From Bimastos eiseni (lineage: Eukaryota > Annelida > Clitellata > Crassiclitellata > Lumbricidae): a stretch of DNA of 64,000 nt. Made by a program: the position numbers and the translations under genes. Location of the stretch: assembly GCA_959347315.1 (NCBI GenBank), contig OY365807.1, positions 16,442,874 through 16,506,873 on the forward strand, written 5' to 3'. The notes under the pieces were generated by a model. That model was not told the origin of the DNA. It ran no database searches and saw only the letters and a list, made by a program, of their open reading frames with translations. Shown one piece after another: positions 1 to 10,544 of this stretch; position 1 is the first letter of the stretch, and the number at the start of each line of letters is the position of its first letter.

Positions 1-175
1 AACTGGGTTAAATCCATATCGTCCACAAGTAGGTAGTCAAATGAGGTCTTATGCAATCCATTGCAAAGTCCTTAAAAGATGCCACATAAATGTTCCGATA
101 CATTCCTATATGTACACACATACATACATACATAAAAATATACATACATATGACATAAAGTAGGTCTATTCATAC

Positions 176-3100
176 CATGATGGCTGAGTTTCTTTACAGG
201 ACGTTCTTGCTCCTCATTGAGGTTGCCCCAACCCTTAGTATGCCCTATTCTGCAGCTGTTCTGACCTGGGTTCTCTGCTGTCTGACTGAAGCCTGGTGCA
301 TGATTGGCCATGTTAGCACAGATCTCTGGCGGACATAATCCACCGTGATTGTCGATGGAATAATGCACATAAAAGTCAGTCTTGTTAGAAAGATCCAAAG
401 GACCTGAAAAGACATCAGACAGTAATTCATTCCATCTGAGCACTTATATAGCACCCCTTCAAGAAGCCTATTCAGAAGCGCTCTCAGCCCAGCCACAACT
501 AAAGAAAAGAGACTTGAGGGACCTGTAAAAACCTGACGGTTGGGTCACAAGCAATGAGCAGAGCTCAAATGGAAGATCGTTACATATTGAAGAGCCTACA
601 ACCAAAAAAGCTCAGCGCTGCCTAATAGCCAAGCGCGCTCGTGGAACTAGAAGCTCACCTATCATCTCAAAGCGAAGCACCTGATGCGCTGTGACTTCAG
701 AGAATGGGCGGCAAAGATCACGCAAGTAAGATAGAACACAAGTTGTTGTGCTACCAGATAAGACTTCAGGACGAGTCACAGCAGGAAGACTGTTCCATAG
801 CAAATGGCCAACAGAAATAGGCATGATGCTGAGCTGTGGCAGTTCTAGACCGAGGTTCTAGAAGGCATGAGGGTCTGAAGAGCGGAGAGAACGTCCAGGG
901 GTAGCTGAGATAGGTTGTCTGATAAGATCACACAGATAACACGGAGCATGACCCAAAAACGTTTTTTATGTAAGAAAGAAAACTTTGAACTGAATCCCAT
1001 CAGTTAGGGGAAGACAATGAAGATGTTCAGTCATGAAAGTAGAAATATGCGAGACTGAAGATCAAAAGTTAGTCATGTCCACAATAACAAATAATATACT
1101 GCTATTGCTGTATATTGCTTTTATAAACTGTCTAAAAGGCATAGCTCAGAATATAAGTTTCTTAAATACGAATTTATTTCTCATGACTTGCAATGACAAT
1201 TTTCGATAACCGAAACATTTGTGACTATCTGAAACTCAGAATATTTATAAGTTTTATTAAATAAGACTTTATTTGTATGCCTTGATTTTATTTCTTATGA
1301 CTTGTATTAACAATTTTTAAATGCTTTGTATTTCGTTGTGGAAATTTTTTAAATTATGGAGGGAAATTTCCGGGAAGACCATTTCTAGTTTTCGGGGGGG
1401 AAAATTCCAGGAGGATATTTCCAGGAGAGATTTCAGGAGGAATTTCCGAGGGGAAATTACCTGGACTCCCAATATGCAGGTAGTTACTTATGGTTGACCT
1501 ACATTTTGGGATTTGTGTTTATAATAAAGACCATCAAATAATGCTATTCTGTTTGATGCTATGTAATGTAATGGAATGTCATTGGAAGAGTCCTGCAAAA
1601 CTTGGTCAGGCATTTTTCAACAAATCTGCATTTATGCTGAGTTCAAATCAAAGTGTACAATGAGACAATTCAATGTGGAGCTATGAAATCAGAGAGTTAT
1701 GGCTGTTCAGTTGCTGCATTAAATTTGCCATGTTGATTGGTGGTCACAAGCCTCAGCCTCCAAGAAATTATGCAGCTTATAGCAGCCTTTAGCTACCAAC
1801 AAAGACAAAACACAAAACTAACCGATTAGTGTTTACATAAATGCCTCAGATGGTAAAACACGCTCAAAGAAACATACTCTTCAGCTGCCTCCTCAGAACA
1901 CATTAAAAGGTCAATGGAACACATTTTGTTTACACACCAAGAACATAAAATAGGATATATGTAGACTGTACAGGCAACACGCTTGCTCACATCACCTCTA
2001 CAGAAACATCCTAGAAGGTAACAGATGAGCTAACACATTTCTTCACACACCTCTACGTAAAGTATGAAAAAGCCAAACAAAGGTGAAGACAAAACAGTTG
2101 CTTACAAGCAAGTCTCTATAAAATATTTCTACAGAGCCAAGTCCTGAAGTTCAAGGGTTATGCAACAGAGTTGTTTACAAGTTTCTATAAACAAATTTCT
2201 ACAGAGCCAAGTCCTGAAGTTCAAGAGTTATGTAACAGAGGCAACAACCAAAGAATTGTGGGCTAAGTGGGCGCATATGGTCTGGCACAACAACTTGTCC
2301 CAGTAGCTTACAACTACACTTGAGCTGATGAAGCTAACCAACAGTAGGTGCCAGAGTTGTATCATCAGCTTCTCATCTTTGCAACTATGGTTCAAATCTC
2401 AGTCATAAAAACTTAACACATATCAAATTAAATTGGTAAACAGTGCATAACTGTATCTTTGAAGTGAGTGCAACTAGAAATGCATTATGCATAATCGCAC
2501 CCACCATTGTGCTGGGTAAGATCAGGAGGACAAAATGCCTATTGGAAGCTATAGTGCTGGATTCAATTCAGTACACTTGCTCTCGTAAAAATCCACTACA
2601 GTCGGCTAATAGAAGAAGGCTTTGGAATAGCAAAGGTTGCAATAGCTGACACGATCCGTCATAGACATTTTTATGAAACCAACAGACAGACACAGGACGA
2701 GACCTTGGCATCAAGAATTAACCCACAAAAACAACCTAAAACACTGACAGATGGCTAACACACAACAGATTTATGTGGGTGAGCAGCCAGCCAGAGAGAC
2801 AGACATACGGACAGCCATACAGACAGCCATACAGACAGACAGACAGACAGACATGCATACCAATACACATGCATGAATTTTAACAAGCAAGCAGGCTGAG
2901 AAAAATAAGTTATTAAAGATTCTTCTCCTGTCAAAAGCAGGATGCAAAGTCAAAGATGTACAAAACAACGAAACATTATTCTCACATCTGTAAATGATCA
3001 AAAGAGAACCATATCATTAGTGCACCCATTGCAAGAACCCCGAAAGTACGAAAAGGTACTGAGGACAGAGAATTATGTAGGAAGAGACCAAGAAAGAATG

Positions 3101-6100
3101 GAAACATGTGGAGATGAGGGCAGGGCATTCCATGGGGAGGGCTCAATAGTGGGGCTAAAGACCTAATTTGCACCATAGTGCCCAAACTTGCAGAACAAGA
3201 AGTACATACAAGCCTACGCGAAAATGAGAAGCCGCAGAAAGAGGAGAGAAAATGTGTTCCCTGAGATATATTGGAGCAATACCCAGTTTGGAGTCAGTGA
3301 CCAGGACAAGAACTTTGAACTGATAAAGAAAGCCATAAATGAGGAGATGTGAGAGAATTTAGGAAGGTGAGCAATCAATCTGGTATCAGCACTGAGAACT
3401 GACCGGATAGACAGAGACAGTTGGATCCTGGTGAAATATATATATATTTCGCAAGCTTACCGTCTTTGGCTAAGTTTTCACATAGAATGCTCCAACGGGC
3501 GTCCACCTCATTTGCATCCTCCAAGGGCCACTTCCGACCCCTGTCACTCTCAATCAGTAAAGCCTGACGGTTCCCATTGGTTGATCTCTCATACAGATCC
3601 CAGTTCCCATTGTTTTGACCTGCAAATGACTTTACATTCCGGTCCAGAAATTTGTTGACCATCTGACCCTTTTGTCCTTGAGCATCGCATGATAGATCAA
3701 ACTTTGCCTCATATCTGTCGCTGGACATCTGCCAGTTTTCACCTTCCTGCCAATTCCTGTTCTGTTGTGGAAAAGACGCTGCTTGCCAGACAATATCCTC
3801 TTCCTTGCCCTGCATCTGCCAGTTCTCACTTTGCCTGTCACCACTCTGCAGCCACGTTTCCTCGTATGCCTCTTCCTGCTTCTGCCAGTTTCCACCGCAA
3901 GCGTCCACAGACGGGCCCCAGTTTCCGCCACACTTGTTACGGTCTTCTGGTAAAGTGGGGTACTGAACTGCAACCATGTTTTGATCTAATTTTCTCCTCT
4001 TCTCCACTACAGCTGACTGCCAATCAAGGCTGGCCACTGCCGGAAACATGTGCTGTTCGCCACACTTAGCATTCTCCAGCGGCACTTGTTTTCCATTTTG
4101 AACAGTCACAAATGATGGTGCAATGCTGGCGGAATTGCTCTGGGGGAAAAACGATCGATCGTTGGGCGACTGCGGCATCGGTGTTTCCTTGTCTGGATGA
4201 TTACGCGATATGTTGTAGCGATTCTTCAAAGGAAATATGGGAGTGGCAACGGCTACGTTTGATCCAGAAACATCTCCTGATTTGCCAAGAGATATCTTCT
4301 TGTCTCTGGTGCCGTAATTCCCTTGAAAGCCACCACCACTGCTATCGCCTATCACCATCTGTCTAAATGACTGAACACCATCAGCATTGCTCTTGCAGAC
4401 AGTTTCTGTAGCATTCATGTCGGCTGTTCTCTCTGACACCTTTTTCATCCAGTCGTCCATGATAGGAGTCTTCAAGTGACCAGTTTCATCGTTTCCTGAA
4501 ATGAAAGACACTACGCTACACAAGTGCATTGTACACAGTTAAACCTGTCATTCAATTAGTGCTATGAGGCACCACTTTGTGCAGTAAATAAAAGGCACCA
4601 TAAAATTGCCCAGAAACACAAGGATAAAAATCAAACCAAGAACATGCTAAACAAAAGGCCACTGGAATTCCACTTATCGGTATAATGTCACCTAATGGGC
4701 TGCATTAAGCAATTCTGAAGTAAACAAAACAAAAACTGAAAAGATCATAAGAAATAAAACTATAAAACTATAACTAACCTGAAATGACTGATTCCTGAAC
4801 TAAATAACAACTGAAAAATTATTTTTGAACTAAAACAACACTGCACCTAACTAAGTTACATTTTGCATGCAGCCTGACAATTACTTGAAACGTCTAAAAG
4901 TGACGAAAGCAACAGAAAAACAATATATACACTGAACTAAAAGTTAAAGAAAATTATGTATGAACCTTTACAAGCTTGTGCTTGGCTATAAGTGAATAGA
5001 ATATTATATGATAAAAATGTGATTTTAAGAAAAAAACTATTCTGTTAAAACCGTAAATAAAAACCCTAGTTGAGACATGATCCTTTTTACTTTAAATGAA
5101 ACTTGGCAATTCCTGTCACCACCATTTAGGTAACATCCACACAATCCACCCTCTATGGCAGGCAGTCAATAATCATCACCTGTTGTAAATCCAGTCATTT
5201 TCCAGGACTCCACCTTCTCCATGATTGACATTTTGGGCAGATCAGACAGATCGAGATCAGATCGAGACTCCTTTTCTGGCAAGAATTCTGCGCAATGTGG
5301 ACTTTGTGAGATCATAACAGACATCGAATCTGGCTGATCCATGTCACTGCTTTTAGACTCGGGTCTCGAAAGGCTGCCATCAACTGGCGGGAGAATGGTC
5401 TGGCGCTTTCCGCAGTAATACTCGTGGGCATCCTCGGTTGTGACATTGAAGTCCGTCGTGGTAATTTGAGGAATGGTCAGCGAATCGAACACAGCATGGA
5501 TGACTGGATAGGCAGTGGACGATGTTGGCAGGTTGTTCTCAAGAACGTGTCCATGGAAATCATCGACTCTTTCCACTTGTCTTGGAATTTCATTTGCCTG
5601 AATGGGCTCTTCAAATTGAAACCATTGAAAATCATTATAATTGCATTAAAAATATCTCACCAACCAAACACTGTCAGTGGATCAATTCGACCAAGAACAA
5701 TCATTCAGTGTTATGCGGGGTACTTAGAATGAACTTTACCAGGTGTCTTGATACATACACATATACATAAATATATACACATAAATATATACACACATAC
5801 ATACATACACAGACACATACACACAAACACACATACAATCATACATACAATCAAACATACAATCATACATACATACATACATTATATACAACATCCAAAA
5901 TCTTTTGCTTTTAATTAAACACAATGAAATCAATTATTCTGTAGTGTAATATTGTTATAGTCATTGTACTACTACACAGCCATCATTCTTCGTTTCATTA
6001 TCAAAACCGATACTTCTATTTATTATCAAAACCGATATTTCTATTTGTCATGAAAACCGATACTTTCATTCATTATCAAAACGGATACAAGTTTCTATTT

Positions 6101-9100
6101 ATTATTATCATCAAACCCAATACCTCTATTCATTCTCAAAAAAACAGTATTTCCATTCATCATCAAAACTGATGATGATAACATCTATTCAAATGCAACC
6201 AAATTCATAAATCTGCAGCTTAAAAAAAAGAAAACCCAAAAACCTGTTAACTCACCTGCAATGTCATCTGTTGTTAAATTGTTACCGGTAACCAATGGTA
6301 ACTGCAAATGAACAAAACTCCATCCAGTTACACAAAAGATCAGGAGAATTAGTATAAATATAGTTTCAGTGTATGATTAGATGTTCCTGCATACCACATG
6401 AATTGCAGTATGTGTATATTGCAATGTATAGAGCATCACTATGGAAGACATTGATATGGAGTGTAGTGTCATACAGTGCAGCGACATGGACCATAAGACT
6501 GGAGGCTTTCGAAATGTGTACACAGAGAGGAATGGAGAAAATCCGATGGACAGAATATGAAAGAAGCAAAGAAATGATGGAAAGGATTGGAGGCAAAAGA
6601 GCCCTGATACACACAATAAGGAAGTGACAATGGAAATGGCTTCGACACATGCTAAGAGGTGACCCACCACAAAGACAGGTCATCAAAAAGGGTGTAGACA
6701 GGAGGAGAGCAAAGACATGATCTTGATTTGGATAATGGCATGTGGATATGGACGAGGAGTGGCGATGTTGGACATTTGAACCTGCCTAAGAGGCAGAGAA
6801 CCAAAAGGAGAAGGCAATAACAATTGTAACACATGAACAGGTCAGATCAAAAACAACTGGCGAGTGTGAAGTCCCCTTGTAATAAATTATTTGGGGAACA
6901 GTCTAAGTTTTCTTGCAGGGTCTGGGTCGGAGTCCCAGGAGACAATTGATGCAATCTGGAGCATTTGATGACAACGTGGTTTATTTGGAGAAAATGTCGT
7001 AGTAGAAAATGCAAATGTATATTACTTAACTAACAAACTGAATTAATTATGAATGTATCTGTCATTACTGTTCATTAGTAACTATTAATTATTAATGACT
7101 TCATTCTTAGAATTAGGTTAGTACCTAATTAGCAAATTGTTAGAGTTAGACTGAAGACACTAATACTTATGCCTGATTCCAAAAATGTTTAATAGAAGTT
7201 CAGCAATACCGAGAACACAGCTAAAAGTTCTTCAAAGTATTTTGAAAACGGGTATTAGAATCATAACTATGCAACATTATATATATTTTTTATATATTAA
7301 GAGAATGTATAATTTTAAGAATGTAACTATATAAAAAATAAATAAACTAAAATAACTATTAGAAAGTGTCAATGTGAGCTGTGGATTTGTTTTGACAAGC
7401 ACAGATTTACTGTATCTGGTTTAATGTTTGTCGATTTCAAATGCAGAAATGGTTGGAGTTCACACTCTTTTAGCTATTATTGATCGCAATCATAGTTGAA
7501 AACCAACTAATCAATGAAAGATGGGTATGAAATCATTTTTTATAAATTTTTATTTTTTGCATACCACATAGTGACACCTGGCGTACAACTAGTGGTATGC
7601 ATACCACCGTTTTAAGACTGATGGTATCTTAACTATAAACTAAATATCAACTTTTTCCTTGAATTACCTACCTCATCAAATGCTTTGATCTTGTTTCTAT
7701 AGCTCATAGGTTTGCCATCAAATTTTCTCAGTGTGCCGCCCAGTGATGGATGACAACCTGGCAACATGTTGTTTCGTCTCAGTGAGCTGTGAATTGACTT
7801 TCGAGCAATTGCCTTCCGACCAAAGGGATAGAATCTGCTCTCTGTTGACAACAGACAAAGTTTTTTTCTCGTTAACACAAGTCAGTCAAAATTAGACGAG
7901 AATTCCGCTGGAAGCAAAGAATGTGTTCTGCTTAAGCCATAATGCATTCTCAACAATACGATCTTTTCAACTGAGATGCAAATTTATCTCTTCCAGCTTG
8001 TTTGTGATTCATAGTCTCCTTTTACCCAGCCGTGACACAATTTTCAAATTTCGTTTTATTTATATTGTGTCATATTCTGATCCTGTTTGAAAAGAGTGAC
8101 ATGATTCACAACACACTTCTGAACTGTGCCTAGCTAACATGCAGTGATTATGGGCTTCGACTTGCCAAAGGCAGAAAAAAATGTGCACAACTCAATCGAT
8201 TGATACTTCAGAAGTCATTCGCTGCATGCATATATGCATGCATGCATGTATGTACTTATGGAATAAGATCAACAGTAAGGCAGTCAATTGTTGGTTACTG
8301 ACCCATGACCTATTTGCCTGAAGACGACAGCAATGAAGACAACGAAAAAAGATTGACAGAGTGCAGATAAGTCATTAACATACACTGTTGCACATCTGAA
8401 TATTCATACTAAATCAAAAACAATTGTTTATTAAATTTTTTGAGTCGTCTTGACTTATATTACTGCTAGGGATGGACCGAGTGTCAATATCCTGCCAAGT
8501 GTTGACCTTTAAGAGTGAGTTGTACCAAGTCCGAATTTCGAATATTTAAAAAAGTCTCATTTCAAAATAGAAATTCTGATTTTTACCAATACTCAGACCC
8601 ATTGTTTGTCCTTAGTCCAAATAATGTAGAGTATTACAAAACTCGGCCGAGCCGAGTTTCCGAGCAGAGTTTCGGTTCATCCCTAGTCACTGCACGAAGT
8701 AAGACGGGTTTCTTGGTGTACGGTCGGATCTGGGACTATCAGCCTTTACGTCGTCTACACTCATGCATATATCTCGGTCGGCCGTGGAAGCGTGATATGA
8801 GTCTTTAGAGTGACTTTGAGCCATCAATCGTTTATGCCGCTTGGATCTACCGACTGACATGCAATGAATGCCTGTTCAACATGCACCCAATGGATAGCTG
8901 CACAGGTGTCATATTTTAAAAACAATGTACTGCTCAGCTGTGGAGTTATAGTGGGCTGCGGGTGCAATTACCAGTCATTACTCAACACTATCAACACACT
9001 TTGGTCCACTTACACTGAACATTAAGATGTCAACTTTGGATGGTTAGTTGGGTTTCAAGTGTGTGTGTGTGGGCCAATCACTCTTGACACTTAGTTTTCT

Positions 9101-10544
9101 GTTCATGGTTTCGCTTACAGATTTTTTCTTCATACTGACATTTAAGTTAGACTGGTCAAGTGCTGAGAACATCTCTGATTCATTATTGGAGCTAATTTGT
9201 AGCGATATACATAACCTTAATAAATAAATAATATATTTAATTAGGTTTTAATTATAATGCCTAATCTCATTATTTAGGAAGGCATAGATGATTCATATTA
9301 AGTAACTAAAAAGAAAATAGCCGACCTTTCTTTGGTATGAATCGGTAGACTTTGTATGGTTCTTCGGCCTTTGAACAGTGCATTTCTTTCATCTCTTCGA
9401 TGTCCGGTGCTTTGCTGAATGCACAGCGCAGTCGCGTCTTCAGCTGGGCGTAGTGTGGCTCAGGGTCACCCACCTTCCAACGCCCAGTGTTTTTCGCCCA
9501 CTCCTACACACAAATAAAAAACTAAATGGTCAGAGGTCTGTACTCTTCTCAACAGCACATTGGCCTTTCGTTTCAAAGCTGTAAACTGGATTTGTTTATG
9601 CATCTTGGTCCATTTATGCATGCACACAAATAAAAGCAAAAACTCAGCAAACCAAAGGGCATCGACCCACGACCCAATTTAGCCAGCAGATAGGCTCAAC
9701 CCTTAACCGCAAGCATGCATATCTTGTTTTGCATGGAACATTTGCTCGAGTCAAACCGTGCTGGTCAGTTAAGGAGCTGTTTACGGTGGCGGAAACGCAG
9801 AAGAGGAGATAGAGGAGGAGGAGGATGCAGGTCTGCGATGCCATCCTATGAATTCCTTATCACCAGACAAGTCAGTCACTCATTAACTGAAGCAAGCGAT
9901 GACAATGCTACGGCAAGCGAAGGTGAGCCCAGCAAAATATCATCACCAATACAACATTATTCACTGCACCAATTAGTAATTAACAGAAAATAAATCTCCA
10001 CCAGGTGAAGAACAACATAGCCAACAGCATATAACAAAACCCTGCCACTGTCCTACTGAGGCAGAACCAAAAAAAAGATAAAATCGTGCTAGCTGCCAAA
10101 CTAAAACTCAACAAAAAATGAGATTAAAAAATTCAAAACTCGGACTCAGAACAACTCAACTCGTAAAACTCTGTACTTGGCGTGAAATTGACACTCGATT
10201 CATCCCTTCTTGACATAGTCATTTTAGCAATCGTTTTCATCACCAATCATCATAGACTCATCACCAACACAATCATCACAACCACCAATCCACTGCCACA
10301 GCTCTTTCAAACTCTCAAAACTTGCCAAGAAGACGCTGCTGTGTCCAAGCGACCACGTCTTGCGGCTCTGGTGTTTCCATGGCACCCGGAAGAGCGTCCG
10401 AGTGTTGTCGATCCATTCCAGGCCCGGAATCTTACCACTGTCAATCAGGTTCTCGAGCCATGGACGGAGCAGCAACCTCTCATGGCGCTTCATCTCGAAT
10501 CCATCACCAAAGTGAAGCATCGTCTCATCAGTTTCACAGAACAT
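176..10544 (-). CDS. IRF: Interferon regulatory factor family transcription factor, 3-prime end outside window
   Basis: Six exons join in phase on the minus strand: 10326-10544, 9326-9503, 7672-7841, 5180-5597, 3461-4495 and 176-403. They give at least 749 codons and continue past the window edge. Residues about 25-132 are a winged-helix IRF DNA-binding domain with all five signature tryptophans (W29, W44, W56, W64, W75), the motif RPWLENLIDSGKIPGLEW and a KTRLRCAF recognition helix followed by PYKVYR. This part most resembles the IRF4/8 type. Family members bind GAAA-type interferon-response elements in the nucleus. The rest is a long linker with a basic KRRK patch near residue 495 (possible nuclear signal) and an Asn-Trp-rich stretch at about 515-660. 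No IRF-association domain is visible and it may lie outside the window. Intron 1 (9504-10325) needs a GC donor. The first ATG chosen lies directly after an acceptor, so an upstream exon is possible. Family call is very secure; linker exons rest on phase and splice sites. Confidence 0.9.
430..1030 (-). mobile_element. Degenerate CR1-like LINE 3-prime fragment in IRF intron
   Basis: On the minus strand the remains of a reverse transcriptase C-terminus are readable: YLRDLCRPFSEVTA, ELLVPRARLAIRQR and HLLWNSLPAV, in disturbed order and broken by stops. The 3-prime end near 441 carries the tail GGGGTGCTATATAAGTGCTC shared with other fragments in this window. It lies in the last visible IRF intron. 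Confidence 0.7.
1378..1470. repeat. Short G-rich minisatellite patch
   Basis: Several diverged units of the type AATTTCCGGGAGGA repeat head to tail. A sister pattern with ATTGTCC in place of ATTTCC lies at 44990-45063. Confidence 0.55.
2101..2240. repeat. 70 bp tandem duplication
   Basis: Two adjacent copies share the core TTTCTACAGAGCCAAGTCCT followed by GAAGTTCAAG and end in CAACAGAG or TAACAGAG. They differ at a few positions and lie in the IRF intron. Confidence 0.85.
2790..2860. repeat. CAGA/CATA microsatellite
   Basis: Run of interrupted CAGA and CATA units, for example ACAGACAGACAGACAGACAG. Confidence 0.85.
3490..3925 (-). other. Asn-Trp-rich segment of the IRF linker
   Basis: Within the 1,035 bp IRF exon this stretch encodes repeated tryptophan motifs: GGNW twice, ETW, ENWQM twice, VWQ, RNWQ, GNWD, RKW and ARW. 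That is ten tryptophans in about 140 residues, spaced irregularly and embedded in Gln, Glu, Asn and Gly. The underlying DNA is diverged between motifs, so this is not a fresh microsatellite expansion. I know no standard IRF domain of this kind. Confidence 0.75.
4496..5179 (-). other. IRF intron 5
   Basis: AT-rich intron with consensus ends (donor gtgatg, acceptor ttcag). I see no gene or repeat in it. Confidence 0.75.
5745..5885. repeat. CATA/CACA microsatellite
   Basis: Interrupted ACATA, ACACA and CAAT units spread over about 140 bp in IRF intron 4. Confidence 0.9.
5993..6185. repeat. Minisatellite, about 25 bp unit
   Basis: About seven diverged copies of a unit resembling CATTATCAAAACCGATACTT plus CTATTT follow one another in IRF intron 4. 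Confidence 0.85.
6390..6880 (+). mobile_element. LINE reverse transcriptase C-terminal fragment
   Basis: The plus strand encodes RLEAFEMCTQRGMEKIRWTE, then ERIGGKRALIHTIRK, a stop, and WKWLRHMLRGD followed by a Lys/Arg-rich piece. This is the LEAFEMW, RISWT, RVGEKRSLL, TIRKRQ, WLGHILRGD series found at the C-terminus of many non-LTR reverse transcriptases. Stops and frame changes show it is dead. It sits in IRF intron 4, opposite in strand to the gene. Confidence 0.8.
6881..7671 (-). other. Rest of IRF intron 4
   Basis: Low-GC sequence from the end of the LINE fragment to the donor of exon 7672-7841. It includes a TA-rich patch near 7280-7345. No gene seen. Confidence 0.65.
8224..8255. repeat. 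TGCATGCA palindromic microsatellite
   Basis: Self-complementary repeat of TGCATGCA and ATATGCAT units in IRF intron 3; could form a small cruciform. Confidence 0.75.
8467..8685. mobile_element. hAT-like MITE
   Basis: The ends are inverted: TAGGGATGGACCGA at the left and, read in complement, TAGGGATGAACCGA at the right. Flanking 8-mers attactgc and gtcactgc agree at 6 of 8 positions, as expected of an old hAT duplication. The interior has no coding frame. A relative is at 10060-10206. Confidence 0.75.
9504..10325 (-). other. IRF DNA-binding-domain intron with GC donor
   Basis: The in-frame join of the DNA-binding domain requires a donor of TTG then gcaagt and the acceptor gtgtgtag. It contains an inverted fragment of the MITE family of 8467-8685 and two long opposite frames around 9644-9993 that look accidental. 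Confidence 0.7.
10060..10206 (-). mobile_element. Fragment of hAT-like MITE family
   Basis: In reverse complement it begins AGGGATGAATCGAGTGTCAA and continues with the GCCAAGT and GAGTTG blocks seen at 8468-8640. The other end is missing. Confidence 0.6.

Larger units (their letters stand above)
404..3460 (-). other. IRF intron 6 contents
   Basis: This 3 kb intron holds a LINE 3-prime fragment (430-1030), AT-rich sequence, a G-rich minisatellite patch (1378-1470), a 70 bp tandem duplication (2101-2240) and a CAGA/CATA microsatellite (2790-2860). A short plus-strand frame (3190-3350) is reported as a finding. Confidence 0.7.
7842..9325 (-). other. IRF intron 3
   Basis: Apart from the MITE (8467-8685) and the palindromic microsatellite, this intron is low-complexity AT-rich DNA with no gene. 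Confidence 0.7.

Noticed and set aside
3689..4069. Plus-strand frame of 126 codons opposite the IRF exon
   Set aside because: It is the shadow of the Trp-rich IRF exon; the minus-strand reading has correct splice phases on both sides.
5736..5933. Minus-strand frame rich in Cys, Met, Tyr and Val
   Set aside because: Translation of the CATA microsatellite.
9644..9993. Two opposite open frames, one starting like a signal peptide (CILLLLYLLF)
   Set aside because: The Leu run comes from a GAGGAG purine tract on the other strand; both frames lie inside an IRF intron, with no splice logic and no known motif.
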